The translations under genes were made by a program, and so were the position numbers. Positions 35,677 to 48,313 of a stretch of 64,000 nucleotides of DNA are shown piece by piece. The notes below the pieces were generated by a model. It saw nothing but the letters and a program-made list of their open reading frames with translations, searched no databases and had not been told where the DNA came from. This DNA is from Lineus longissimus. Taxonomy: Eukaryota; Nemertea; Pilidiophora; Heteronemertea; Lineidae. Where the stretch lies: NCBI RefSeq assembly GCF_910592395.1, contig NC_088312.1:12400001-12464000 (forward strand), written 5' to 3'. Within the stretch, counting starts at the first letter, position 1, and the number at the start of each line of letters is the position of its first letter.

Positions 35677-38600
35677 TCAGTGTTTGCAACAGACTGACTT
35701 GGCATTAATTATTTTTATTGGAAGCTTCTCCACAACAGTTGCAACTGCTCCCGGGGCAGTCCATTGCGTCACCTTTATTGGATCTGGATAGGGTGAGGAA
35801 CGAAGCCGGTCCACTGCGTACGGAATGGAAGTGGCCTTTGACGACTGTCGACCATCGTCAAGAGGGAAACAATCCACAAAGATATTTAGGCTGTTAACCG
35901 TAATAAAAACAAGGTCGAGGAAGGGCATTGGAAGAGCAGCCGTCATTGTCACTGCCCCCAACAAAGAGACAACATCTGTATCCACTGTTCTAATCATCAC
36001 TGTTTTGAAGCCGGAATTCATCGCATCTTTGACATGAAGGAAGATTCTTGTGTCCGCCTCCTCATGGGAACATGGCTGTAGTCCGTCCGTATTCTGATCC
36101 ATAACTGAGGTAACAACAGCCTCGCTTAAGGTGGATATGATGATTTTGTCTCCAGTGTCTTCAGAAGCCAACTGCTTTTCCAGAAACTGGAAGAGTTCCT
36201 CTTTATTTTCATCGTTGCGCAAGAAGTTTTTTCAATGTCCTGGAAGCTTGACATTACAAGACACTCGTCTGCGTGCTCCGGTTCCTCTATTTTCTCGGGT
36301 TGAAAGTTTCAGACTGTCTTTCAGGTAAATGTCCCAAACAAGATCAACTCGACTCGTCTTCTCTAGCTGTGCTGACACATGTGGAATGAAAACATCCTTG
36401 GCATATTCCCCGAATGTCCTAGATTCCCCAACCGGCAGAAGATGTACTACAGCTGCGCCATCAAGAACTTTTACCTCAACAGATGGGGTGTTGGAGACGA
36501 CTGAATCGATCTTGGACTCGAGGCATCCCACAAGATCAGACTTTTTCCCCTGTCGAAGTTTTCCGGACAAAGACAGCGATGGTGGGTACTGCTGATTCTC
36601 GTGCTTGAAAAACTCCTGAAGGTCACCTTCTCGTGATTGACTGGCGATGTATAAACGCGAGAATAAGTAGCAGTCACTCTTCAGTTCGGTTAGCTTTTCC
36701 TTGTCCTTTGATGGGGCCTTCTTGTTAGGCCTGCTGAACAGCGGGAGCGCATTTCTTGGTATTGTGGCACTTATTGCTTTGTCGTTTTTCGACGGACATC
36801 TCTGACGGAGGTTAGTCATGTCCCTTGTGTGCACAGGAATCCACCGAGCATAGTGCACATGGTCCAAAGCAAAGAACCATGGAGCAAGTTGAGCCATAGA
36901 CTCAACATACAAATCGAAGTCGGATGTGCGGAGGGCTCGTACGAAAGCCAGGAGATTTAACTCTAGTTCCAAAACTATGCTCCAGAATTGAAACATGGGA
37001 TGGGAAAGACACATCTTTTCGCACCATGCAGTGAAGGCCGAATCAGAGAACGTATCACTATCAGCTGAAGTTTCTTCTTCCATCTCAAACGCTTGTCTCT
37101 GAAGACAATACAGCGATGCAGCAGTGATTTGATGAGCCCTCCATGTCTTCGTTATATGCGAGGCACGAATGAAGCTGTCTGCCGTTCCTTGGTTGGCAAC
37201 GTTTGCCTGGGCGATAGCATTTGTCCAGCCACTCCCCTCGATCAAATCTCCGATCACCTTTAGCGCTGCCATTTCGATGTGGAGAGGACCCAGCATCATG
37301 ACGTACTTGTTTTCGCCGAACAACCGTGGTGACCGCCACTGGATCTGCTTTCCGATGGCGTACAGTGGCTGGTCCATGGTGAGAACAGGGGTTTGTCCCG
37401 GATTGAGATGCTCCGTTGCTGCCTTATTTGTTTTCATGCAATGGGTTATCATGGCGAATGAATGCGATACATCTCGAAACAATGGCATCAAAGCAACGGC
37501 TGTTGGGAGATTGTTACTAGGATCCTGCATGGATGCGTGATAAGCCGCCAATGACACATCTTCGACGTCTTCCAGTTCCTCCGTCACCAGTAACATTTGC
37601 TTCTTCAGCCAGTCATACTCTTTCTTGCGGTCCTCAGTAACTTTGTTAGTTTCTGGTCTCACAGGCCCTTCGATCATTGGAGCTACAATTTCCTTAGGCA
37701 TGGGGATAGCAGGCAGGACGTTTGTGTACGATAAGGGGAGAAGAGGAATATGTTTGTCCATGTGTGTTTGCTCTAAAACGATTCTGTCTCTAACAGTTCC
37801 TCGATTGTCTTTGGTTGGATGCTGGCACAGGGAATGTGCTGTTCCATGAAAAGAGTCGGCTGCAGTTATTACGCTTGGATTGTGATCAATGTTGTCAACC
37901 TGACCAGTTGTAAAAAGACCCACCTTTCAGCTGAGGGGGACACACGGTACCATCACTTTCAAAGCGCTTGATGATTCCTTGGGCGACTACAGACAAAATC
38001 CTCAACACTCGGTCATACGATATCGATAATCCATGCCTGTGAAGGCAGTCCACAAGCTCCCGCTTCCTTGTCTTCGCGTGGATCTTCAAGCCTAGGTAGA
38101 CAGGAATAGGAACCTCCCTTTCACTATTGTGCCGCACAACTGCCTGCGGTGGTTTATTCGACGCCTTGATACTATTGAACGTGAGAAGTTCAGAAATGGT
38201 GCGAGCTGCTTGTGTTGACGATTCTTCCTTGCGCGACTGAGACTTTATACTTGGACCATCAAGAATCATACTAATGAGTGCAAGCAATGTGTCTGGGACG
38301 GTTTGTTCTGGTTTTTTCTCACAAAGCGAGCCGTTGAATGAGTGACCATAACTGAAAATCTGCTTTCGAATGATAGTAGCAGCCCTAGCTAGTTGCAAGG
38401 CTTCAGAGTCTCCATCTGAACAGGCCTTCAATATTGCATCACCAACCGCAGTATCATAAGTCAGGAGTACATCCCTTCCTTGGTTTACAGCCTTCAGATA
38501 TGGACAGTGCAATAGCAAACGTTCCTTCAAGCGCGTTGAATTGACCTTATCGCTGTCCTCTGAACTCAGCTCTGTAAGACGTTTACTATAGACAGAGACT

Positions 38601-39409
38601 AGATCAGCAAGACGGAAAACTGGCACGGGGGTCTCGATCTGCCGCATTTCATCTATGTAAGATATCAACTCTGCCAGCGCAATATTGTGATAGGATGAAG
38701 ACGCTTTCCGACCATGACTTTCTGCACCTTGCTTGTCCTTATCGCCCTTTTTGAACCTGTTGTACAGTTTGTTGTAACAGTTCTTATGGTACTTTGCGTC
38801 TAATGCAATCATATCACCCGCTGATAGTTTCGCCAAAAGCTTAGTGTCATTTTGCTCTGTGGCATACCAGCGAACCAACGTATCGGTCCTAAGAGTAGAA
38901 ACTGCATGTAATCCTGAAGGCCCAGCTTCTCCATCGCAGAAAAAACTGACTGGAACTGATATCGAATCATCTTTCAAACTACCAGTAGACCACCTTCTTC
39001 GTTTTACTGGGGGCCTGCCATCACCATTCGCGTCGTTTTCTGATTCGGACTTTCGTTTGATTTCTCGCTGTAACTTAAATTCACTGAACATGTTCCTGCA
39101 CGTCTTGTGCCACTTCGCTTCGTTCTTCCGCAATGTCTCTTGAATACCTGACCCATCATCTAATTGTTCAGTACAAATGTTGAGAGGTACCTGACCAAGT
39201 TCTTTGAACCTAGCTAGGTTAGTCGCGAATGTCTGATAACTTGTGCCGGTAGAAGCTTCACTGTGACCTCGCCCTCTACGCCGCATCGGTTGGGAAAGGG
39301 TTTCTGATGACGAAGTTTGACAAAGTAGGCACATATTCCAGTCAATTGGGGGCCTCCGTACTTCTCCAACCTCACCAGGCCTAACCATACGGAACTGCTT
39401 TGACATCAT
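35677..39409 (-). pseudogene. Second XPG-like transposon ORF, broken in two places
   Basis: Three adjacent minus-strand blocks form one ~1240-residue protein: 39409-37895, 37923-36232, 36222-35677. The N-terminus has Cys/His finger-like motifs (WNMCLLCQTSSS, KWHKTCRNMF, KYHKNCYNKLYNRF). The middle has FTTGQVDNIDHNPS and ADSFHGTAHS. The C-terminal block has the acidic nuclease-like motifs CSHEEADTRIFLH and IRTVDTDVVSLL. A one-base shift near 37918 separates blocks 1 and 2. Blocks 2 and 3 are in the same frame, interrupted only by a TGA at 36232-36234 where relatives have Trp. The usual distal motif (GCDT-type) is absent, so the 3' end is probably deleted. It is related to the element at 4.5-7.8 kb but belongs to a different subfamily. 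TIRs were not found. Confidence 0.75.
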
Positions 39410-40514
39410 TCACCGATTCCTGAAAAAAAATGATCACATGAGTTGTTTTTCAAATTTTGGCTTGTTTTGCGCTCCATACCCCGGTATTTATAAAAAGAAC
39501 TTGTCAACAACTCAACATTTGACATTGTCAGTCATACTAACAGTAGTGTTCTATTAGATACACCACTTTCATTTACTACAATCAAAGACTGCCAATAAAC
39601 CATGTACGTATGATCAGTGTTAGGCCTAATGTCCATACATGTAGGCCTACACACTGGTGCACATCGTACTTTCACTTTCATTTGACATGACAGCACGTGC
39701 CTCTTTTCAATACTTAAGTATATCTATTGCGCATTTATATGCTAGAGCATACTATCAAATACTTACATGCTACATTTCCTTCATAGATCCATTTAGATGG
39801 TAATACGGGAAGAAATGATCTCGGTTTAATTAGCTTCTTTGTTTCAAAAATATTGCATAATCATAGGTGGCAGCACTGAATTATGGGATGCAAAATGCGC
39901 ATTAATTGTTTTTTTTTTGATTGAGCCCTTTTCTTTTAGTAAGGCATTATTATAGTTGTTACAGATATGAAGTGGTGACGGATATACACCTGAGAGTAGT
40001 TTGACAAAAACAGAGGCATTTGAAAATTGAGGCGGCAACCTTGAAATCCAAGATGGCCGCCATCTGACCGAATTTCTGATGCTCCGAAAATGTTCCTTGA
40101 TATTGAAAACATGGGTATAGGCGCTCGATTTTCCATCCTACGTGCTTTAGAACTGGAGATATGGACAAAACTAGGTTATTTTGGCGGCCATTTTAGAATT
40201 CAAGATGGCGGCCACCAGGGGGCGTAATTTTTTCGGGTTCATTTTTTTTAATGATTCTTATGTGACATAGTACCCCTCAGCAAAGTTTCATGCTTTCTTG
40301 AAGAAGTGAACGATTTTTATGCTTAGCCGCTCTACTAAATTGAGGAATATACTCTCGAAGAATAAATTATCTTCTGTCTCACCCCTTCCCTGGGCCATCC
40401 AGACTATCTAATCAGGCCGTTTTCTTGCACGATACATGATTATTCCAGTGCAAGGGTTTAGTGGGGTCATATTGTAGACCCTGTTTGCAAGAGGAGATGA
40501 CCACCTGGTCGGAC
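39410..40514. other. Spacer with AAGATGGCCGCC-containing repeat
   Basis: No gene. Between about 40040 and 40225 an interspersed-type sequence carries CCAAGATGGCCGCCATC and CAAGATGGCGGCCACC, YY1-like words. The CCACCAGGGGGCG at 40212-40224 resembles a CTCF core. Segmental copy 2 begins at 40515. Confidence 0.4.
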
Positions 40515-41226
40515 ATTACACAAATTTGATTGTTAGTATGGATAAGCAGATTTAATTCAATAAAATATTCCATGTTTGAAAATCGACGACCAACTTCTGT
40601 TCAGGTGGCCAGTGTAACAGTTCATTTCAAAACGAGGCGGGTACTGTAGGTGATTGCATTTAGCATCTACCGTGCGAAACCACTATTGGCCAGTTCCGGG
40701 CCACTCTCTGTAATGTAATCAAGAGAGTGGTTGAGTCACTCTAAGCTGAAATCGATCATATCCGTGTAATCATGAGACTTTTTGTGATTTTCTCTTTCAA
40801 AAATTCAAAAAAGTTTTTTATGGCGCTGTTCCTGTCTTCGGCCGAAAGATTTCTTCCTGAAACGAAGTGATTTTCAGTGATTTATGCGCACTATTTTTCG
40901 AAGCGAATGGAAAACTGCCGTATGATAAAGTCTCTTCGTGTAGACGATGATTTGTAGCGAGGTGATTTTTGGCCTGAAAAGGTTTTAATCGGCTCAAAAC
41001 AGAAATAAATATTCACTTTTCTAATGCTAAACAGGGTAAATCGCAGACTCGACGATTTGTAGGAGATCGCCACATTTACGGCATTTTTTTCAAGCATTCT
41101 TGCTGCGAACGGTTGTAATGTACATCATATATGCAACATGTATGCAACACATGTGCAATGGAGGCCAATACTGCAGAATGAACATGCTTGAATCAGTAGT
41201 ATCAGTGTGGCAGACATGAGAGAGTC

Positions 41227-42803
41227 TATGGGCGGTTATTACCGCAAATAAAGACAAACCAAAGCAAAGACACTTGTGTAGCATATCAAGGACACGTTGA
41301 TTGATACTCCCATGTGTGCCACATCAAAGACATCTGGAATGCATGTTTTGTTTTTGTTTGATACAGCATAGATACAACTAGACCGCAACCTCTCTGGGAT
41401 AGACAGTTGTTTTCATGAGCCATACACAGCACAGATAAGACATGACCGCAATCTCTCTAGATCATACACCACGTCAAAGATAACGATGCGAAGTCAACAG
41501 ACGGCGCCACCGTCTTGGGAAAAGTAAAAACGACATCGACAACTTCAGGTTTTTGTTGATATAAGCGACTGGCGGGAAAATGCACATGTGTTGTTATGTC
41601 ACTATTGCATCTATTCGTAGAGTTATTCGCCACCTCTCTCCCCATTATTCCAACAATTTGTTGAAGGAGGTTGACACAGTTTTCTAACTTATCTCTATCC
41701 ATGGTTATGATATACTAGTATGATTAATGATGTTGAAAAGAAAGGGGATCTCAAAATACGACAGTCTACTACGAATAGATGCAATAGTGACATAACAACA
41801 CATGTGCATTTTCCCGCTAGTCGCTTATATCAACAAAAACCTGAAGTTGTCGATGTCGTTTTTACTTTTCCCAAGACGGTGGCGCCGTCTGTTGACTTCG
41901 CATCGTTATCTTTGACGTGGTGTATGGTCCAGAGAGGTATTGCGGTCATGTCTTATCTGTGCTGTGTATGCCGCTTTAAACAAAAACAAAACATGCATTC
42001 CAGATGTCTTTGATGTGGCACACATAGGAGTATCAATCTACGTGTCCTTGATATGCTTGTGGCAGTTTAAGTCAATAAGAAATGAAGACTTTCTTTCGTT
42101 TAAAACTTTGTTCACATTCGCGTTACCAAGGGCACCACAGAGCACGTAAAAACTGAAAAGATAAAAATACCGACACTAAATACACTGGAGACAGATTGTG
42201 ACTTTGTGTCACAAATGACTGGTTGTGACATTCTTTTCTAAAAAGGACCAGTTGTGACTTCATCTTTTACCAAGGACAGAGGACAGACATTGACTATCAG
42301 CAGTAGTACTAAGCTGTTGTCATTTTACATTAGTACAGACTCAGAATAGCTTTGAAACTTCACTAAATTGAACACTAGTTTCATTAGCTAAATTACCCTT
42401 AACGGTGGCGCCGTCTATTAATGAACTTTCACTTCACACACGCCACGCGCACTGAAGAACGTGTCAATAAAACACTCGTCTCGGGCCAATTAAAAAGGCC
42501 CTGTACAGTAACAGTGCAACCTAAAGAGTCTATACTATCATTACTTTTAGTTACCTCTATCCCATCTTATCTCTTTCTTATTTTTGTAATAATACATGAT
42601 TGAAGTTCGAAGGTGTCTAAAATTGTAAGCGCCACGGTGGGCGGAAATGGCAAATGCGCATGCTCGCTAATTAGTCTGCGCGAAAACAACAAGGGGCGCC
42701 AAATTTGAAATACTAAATGATTAACATAAATCTCTGACCGTCACAATGCTACACAAGTGTCTTTGCTTTGGTTTGTCTTTATTTGCGGTAATAACCGCCC
42801 ATA
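41227..42803. mobile_element. Foldback element 1 (TATGGGC termini)
   Basis: A 1577-base insertion with ~57-base TIRs starting TATGGGCGGTTATTACCG, flanked by AGAGTC on both sides (41221-41226, 42804-42809). Copy 1 has a single AGGGTC at the matching place. A second, longer inverted repeat lies inside: 41278-41620 against about 41763-42062, near-perfect, with GACGGCGCCACCGTC words. The remaining ~680 bases to the right TIR are unpaired. No coding frame of substance; non-autonomous. Confidence 0.85.
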
Positions 42804-43203
42804 AGAGTCCTTTGCTCGCATTTTATGCGTGGAGCGCTGCAAACCCAGAGCGATAGTTTCTTTGTGTCACCCGGACAATAACGAATCGGCCAACACAAGT
42901 GCGCAACGATATGAATGAATTTTCCTTATCCAAGGTGTTGTGACGTCACGCTGGCACGCGAGTCCCACATTTCCTTGCATTCTGTTTTTGGAAGCCGCCC
43001 GGAACGGTCGTTCAAGCCCATTGCTTGAGGAGGGCTTCTTTGTGTGCATGTCTGGAGGGCAGCCTGGTGCAGACTTTCGGCGTAGTCTGTACATGTTGTC
43101 CCGGGCATGTATGCATGGAAATGCCTCTCTCGCATTTTGTTTCGGGTGGTATTTTCGAAGCAGAATGTGGTTCAGCTGGAGGCTCTTCTACACGGAGAGT
43201 TTA

Positions 43204-43562
43204 CCGGCTAACCCGTCTATCCAGGGGATAGACAGACTGTCCGGTGGGCCAGTCACCGGGCGGGCCGGTTAGTCTATCCGGGGAATAGACAGATTGTCAA
43301 GCGACAGTCACCCGTCCGTGGGGACGGAACCGTGCCGGCGGGCCGGTTAGTCTATCCGGGGGATAGACAGTCTATCTGGGGGATAGACAGACTGTCCAGG
43401 GACAGTTACCCGTCCGTGGGGATGGAACCGTGCTGGCGAGCCGGTTAGTCTATGCGGGGATAGACAGACTGTCCAGGGGACAGTACCCGTTCGTGGGGAC
43501 GGAAATCTACCGGGGGGGGGGGCGGTTAGTCTATCCGGGAGATAGACAGACTGTCCAGGGAA
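43204..43562. repeat. ~80-bp tandem repeats made of hairpins
   Basis: About five units, the third with a small internal duplication. Each unit holds up to three adjacent short inverted repeats: GTCTATCC with GGATAGAC, ACTGTCC with GGACAGT, and CCGTCC with GGACGG, separated by GC-rich words (GTGCCGGCGGGCCGG). One unit contains a run of ten G near 43512. It lies in the 5' part of the DIRS-type element, before its reading frames. Confidence 0.85.
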
Positions 43563-44197
43563 CATGGTCATACTTAAATATTGGTTCTGACCTAGTACAT
43601 GTACAGTACGTTCATCCACTAGAAGATTGGGTTTAATATCAGGTGCGGAATTATCGCAATGAATCTTTGGTGAGGTTATCAAGGGCCTGCTCTAGGAAGC
43701 TGGTTGGGATTCCGGTGGATCAGTCTAGAGGGAGGGCGTTCTTTTCTTTTCCACGGGGAGTAATGGTTATACGGTGGTACTGGAAACTAGTGCGGAACCT
43801 CCCTAATGGCTTTAGTTGGGCTTAGCTTAGACGTACATTGAGGTGTGGCCAGTCACGCTCGCAAGCGTTTTTTCATTGTGTCTTCATGGTCAACAAAGGT
43901 CGCAGACAAAGGCGAGGCAGGTCTCCAGCATATTTAGCCCTCAATTGGAGATTAAGGCGTAAACTCTATACAAATACAATAAACCTGGTGATGACAGGGA
44001 CGTAACAGAGTGCGTAATATGAGCAAGTGTTACATGTAGTGCTTGAACGCTCAGGCCGTGTGTCAGAGGTTACGATCTGATTACCCAACTAGGACCATCA
44101 ACCCTATTGGAAAGGGCGTTCCGAATGCGGCGAAGGCACTTCTGGTTTGGCACGCACCAGTAGCACTCTTACGAGAATTTTCTTTTTTATCACGGAA

Positions 44198-44599
44198 ATG
44201 GCGAAAACATCGCTCAGAGAGGGTCATTCCCTTAAAGGGAGAGATTTCCTCCCTATTTTTGATCGTTTGCGAGAGCTGCCCGAGGACTTGGACGTTGCCG
44301 ATATGGCAAGCCCGTCAAGAAAGTACCCCCTGGCATCATATTCCGCAGAGGACTTGAACACTGAAGTCAAAAGAGTTATGGGCCACGAGATGAAGGTAGG
44401 TAAAGAATATATGCCTCTAGCAAATGAGGGCCGCAACTGTCGTTGGTTCTCTCCGACGCATAGAGGCCGACAGCCGGTGGTACAGACAGGGAGGGCCTTT
44501 CGAGGTCGCGTCGGCAACATATTGAGTCAAGCGAATAATTATAGTCGTTTGACATTCTCAGAAAGAACGCAATGGCCAGGGTCGGTTCTCGTTTGGTAA
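44198..44599 (+). CDS. Unrecognised ORF in 5' part of DIRS-type element
   Basis: ATG at 44198 (MAKTSLREGHSLKGRDF) opens a 133-codon frame with KYPLASYSAEDLN and RWFSPTHRGRQ. I do not recognise the family. Its place upstream of the zinc-knuckle frame suggests a gag N-terminal part or an accessory frame. A further frame at 44650-44916 (MPYFSRQVLLDLARL) is Ala/Pro-rich and may belong to the same protein after a frameshift or splice. Confidence 0.35.
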   Translation: MAKTSLREGHSLKGRDFLPIFDRLRELPEDLDVADMASPSRKYPLASYSAEDLNTEVKRVMGHEMKVGKEYMPLANEGRNCRWFSPTHRGRQPVVQTGRAFRGRVGNILSQANNYSRLTFSERTQWPGSVLVW

Positions 44600-45264
44600 T
44601 TCTTCTGGTAATTTGGTCTAAATTCACCCTGTTGCTGATCAGTAGTAAGATGCCATATTTTTCCCGTCAGGTGCTGTTGGATCTGGCAAGGCTAAATGAT
44701 GACAATGGCAGCCGAAGGCGAGTTGTCCACGCGATGGTCCTTCAGGCCAACGATAAGGGGGCCCCGCTCGCAGCCCAGCCCCTTGGTACCAAAGATCCGG
44801 TGGCGGGAACGTCTACGGCAGCGAAAGACCCTGGGGGAGGAGCGTCAGCGATGGCCAAGGGCCCAGTGGTCAAGACCCCTACTAGCGAACCAAGAGGCAC
44901 AAAAAGGGTAATCTAGAATTTATTACATCCTTTTCATCCAAGGGGGTGGGCACCTTAGACAACCCGTTTTAAAGGGGCGTCTAATCTAGCTTAGCGCGTA
45001 TAGTCAGCGAGCTAAGGCCAGCTCAGGAATTTGGCACGGCGAGGATCGGTCTAAGCGTTTGGTGCAGGCACATCCAAGCCGCCCAGGTCGTGTCAGAGGA
45101 AAGTGAATTAAGCAGACCACACGCCCATGAATACCCTATGGAGCGTACTGAATTTCTACCCTCACAAGAGGACGTATTTAGGTGGGAGACGGTTTCACAG
45201 GAAGCTACACCTTCTTGGCGGGTTGATATAGCCGTCTGGGTCAGGTCTAGCGATACATGCCGAT

Positions 45265-45951
45265 TTGTTTCTGGCCTATCGGGCGGCTCACTGTATCCCA
45301 TCTTTTCTGCAGTCAGGAGCCTCTGCTGAAACGGAAACCGACCATGGTAGACTACAGGCGCTGGAGCAGGAGGTAAAGAAGCTGAGAGAGGCAAAGGATG
45401 GCGGTGCCGGGAATGTGGAGCTTGCTTTGGCACAGGTGAGGATGCTCGCGGCTCGATCTTCTTCGACGAACCCCGTCTTGATCGCGGCAATGGAGACGCT
45501 ATATGACGCGGCTACTTTCAGTGATCATGCCGATAAGGAATCCTACAAAATGGCCGTCAGGGCTTGCCGGGAAAATGATGCGGGTGGAGCCCTGCATGGG
45601 CTGGTGATCAAGCTAGTTGGGTCTGATTCGGCCAAGAAGGCCCAGTCGGCCGTGGATGCGTGGAAGAAGGTTCTTAAGAAGACAAAACCGAAGCAAACGG
45701 AGAAAGATCTCGGGGAGCAGAACGCGGGTAACTCAAACGCGCAGCTTTTGAATCAGCTGATCTCCCAGTTCTCTGCCAGGGGGACATCCAGGTATTTCAC
45801 GCCATCTCGAGGCAGGGGAAGGGGGGCATTCAGGCGTGGCTCGGCCACCCCTTCCGCTTCCAGGCCGTGTTTCTTGTGTAACGCCTCCGATCATTGGGTG
45901 TCGGGCTGCCCACTGAGAGATGGGAAAAATCCAGATGGGAAACAGGCATAA
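45265..45951 (+). CDS. Gag-like protein with CCHC zinc knuckle
   Basis: The frame includes a helical segment (LEQEVKKLREAKDG), a predicted globular part, an Arg/Gly-rich stretch (RGRGRGAFRRG) and a zinc knuckle CFLCNASDHWVSGC with C-2-C-4-H-4-C spacing near the C-terminus. This is the usual arrangement of a nucleocapsid/gag protein that binds element RNA. The true start is uncertain; the frame before about 45320 is less gag-like. It precedes the RT/RNase H frame by ~370 bases. Confidence 0.65.
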   Translation: MFLAYRAAHCIPSFLQSGASAETETDHGRLQALEQEVKKLREAKDGGAGNVELALAQVRMLAARSSSTNPVLIAAMETLYDAATFSDHADKESYKMAVRACRENDAGGALHGLVIKLVGSDSAKKAQSAVDAWKKVLKKTKPKQTEKDLGEQNAGNSNAQLLNQLISQFSARGTSRYFTPSRGRGRGAFRRGSATPSASRPCFLCNASDHWVSGCPLRDGKNPDGKQA

Positions 45952-46317
45952 TAATTGGTGGGGGCAGTCAATCTGTTGTTCGTTCATGATTCCCGGGTCA
46001 TTTCATGGCCATAAAAAGTGAGTTTCCCGGTGATAGGGGAACATTTGGTATATAATAATAATATTACTAATATTTTTAGGTGACCGTACTTTTTAGTTGT
46101 ATTACGCGTACAGGCAGGTTCTCTTCTCTCCCATTTCCGGGGGCTCCTTAGTGGCCCTTTTGTGGACTTGTCCACCAGGGATGGGCGTTGAGGGGGTCTG
46201 CCTTCCCATTCTTGTCTCAAGAAATCGATCGGGTTAACATAAGTGCCGTTTCGTCTTCCCGGCGTTGGGGAAAGGTAATGAGAGTCTAACTATAAGTTTA
46301 ATAGCCAGTAGCTGTTC

Positions 46318-48224
46318 ATGGATTGGTTTACGCGGAAGCAGGATTGTTTCAGAATCCGTACTTCATGTCTCGCGTTTCCCCATTTGCAGAAGTATGTTCC
46401 AAAGTGGGAAAAGGACGCCGGTTTTGACCCAGAAAAGGCACTTCGTGAACGTAGAGCGACCCGATTCATAGACTGGGAAGGCAACCCCCTCGACGCGAAA
46501 CCCTCGTATTCTTTGAAGCACACGTGGGATTGGGAAGGTTATCAATGGGAGGACAGGCTATCACGGCTACCATTCCGAGACGATAAAAATTTTACGGCAG
46601 GTCAGGTCCATAGCGAGCCGGCTAATTGGTTATGGTTACTGGATCACAATAGCAACCCCGATGGTCTCATGGTAAAAGACTGGATACTCAACAAGGTCAA
46701 TGTCCATGATTTTTTTCAACATTTTAAGGGCAATTTTGCGGGAAAGCACTTTGACTCGGTCTTACCTCCTCGAGTGGTACTCCCAAATTTCAAGAATTGT
46801 GAGTTGTATGCTGACGAAATCGCCAGGCAGCTCGAAGAAGGGATAAGAAATGGCTCCCTAGAAATTGTGGGAAAGGTGGGGGAAGTTGAACCTCCTCACC
46901 TGGTCATGCCTTTAGTTATGGTCAAAGGTTCTAGGAAAAGTAGGCTCTGTCATGACGAGCGTCTGCTCAACCTTTTTATGAAACACATGTCTTTTTCTTT
47001 GGAAGGCTTGCCCATTATTCCTAGCCTCCTCGAGCCTGGCGATTTCGTTGCTTCATCCGACGAAAAGTCGGCCTATATGGGTATTTCACTGACAGAAGAT
47101 TCCAAGACCTATTTCGGTTTGGAATTCGGGGGCTGGTACCTTCAGTACACCGTGTTGCCGTTCGGCTGGTCAGTCAGCCCGTTTGTGTACCAGAAAACGG
47201 GAATGCAAGTCACAGAATTCTTGAGGTCTCGGGGAATAATTACAACCCAGTATCTAGACGACCGTTTCTTAGGCCCAATGGTAAGGAGGGGGCAACGGCC
47301 ATCCAGAGGACAGGCCTATCCATTTTCTTCAACGCAGCTACGCTTTTGGCACTGGGCTTTACAATTGAGCGTTTCAAATCATTATGGTTCCCTCGGCTAT
47401 CCTTGAAACATTTAGGGATGATTATGCACACGGTTGGGGTGCATCCATTGGGGCGGAACAGGTGGTTCATGATTATTGGCTCGCACAAGATTCTAGGCCT
47501 ATTCACCTCAAGGAAGCCGAAGCTGTGATAAAAAACGTTACAGTCAGTGCCAGATCGGGTAAGAAACAGAAGGGTGGATGTCCAGGTGGATAATTCCGCT
47601 GTGGTCTTTGCATGGGAAAGATCGGGGGCGAAGGATCTTCGGTTAGTGTCAATGATGAAGGAACTATTCCGGTTGGTTTCCGAGTTAAACTGTGACTTGA
47701 AGTTAATTTACATCCCGTCAGAGCGCAATCCGGCGGACGAGCCATCCAGGGTTTTGTCCTCAGCAGACTCGCGGCTTAGGGGATCCACCTGGGCAAAACT
47801 AGAGGAGTTATTAGGTCCCCATTCTTTCGATTTAATGGCCCTAGACTCTAATGCCATGTTGAACTCCAGTGGGCAACCCCTCAGACACTATTCTCCCTGG
47901 CCTCTCCCGGGGGCGTCAGGTGTGAACTTGTTTGCCCAGACCTTGTTACCAGCGGAAAATTGCTACTGCTTCCCGCCTTTGGTCATGACGCCGAGTGTGG
48001 TGTCTTTCTTATTGCACGAATGCTCACGCCCTCTGAAAGTGACCCTCGTAGTCGCTAAACAGTCGCCACTGCCGGCGTGGTGGCCTCAGGTCGTTGGTAA
48101 AACGCAAATGGTTTTGTTGGGGATGCAAGGGGACATAACCGTTGTGGAAACTTCGTCTAAGCTGGGATATATACCGTCGGGTTTGAAGTTGCCCCTGTAT
48201 GCCGCTCGTCTTATTTTGTCATAG
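46318..48224 (+). pseudogene. DIRS-type reverse transcriptase / RNase H, frameshifted
   Basis: The RT part (46318 to about 47310) contains LPPRVVLPNF, LVMPLVMVKGS, SSDEKSAYMGISL, the core VLPFGWSVSPFVYQ and the active-site box QYLDDRFLG (about 47248). The frame is then lost near 47310-47330 and again near 47545. RNase H motifs continue in other frames: YAHGWGASIG at about 47420, LKEAEAV, VDVQVDNSAVVFAW and YIPSERNPADEPSR (about 47700-47745). The last part to 48224 resembles the RH-distal domain of DIRS-like elements. At least two frameshifts make this copy defective. Confidence 0.75.
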
Positions 48225-48313
48225 TGGTTCTACCGAGTTTAGTGTTCAGATAATAGTAGTCAGTCTTAGTTGCTTTTGTTATACTCTTTCAGGGCAAGGG
48301 GGCTACTGGCCCG

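Noticed and set aside
43347-43682. Frames across the hairpin repeats
   Set aside because: Low-complexity translation of tandem repeats; they disappear where the repeats end.
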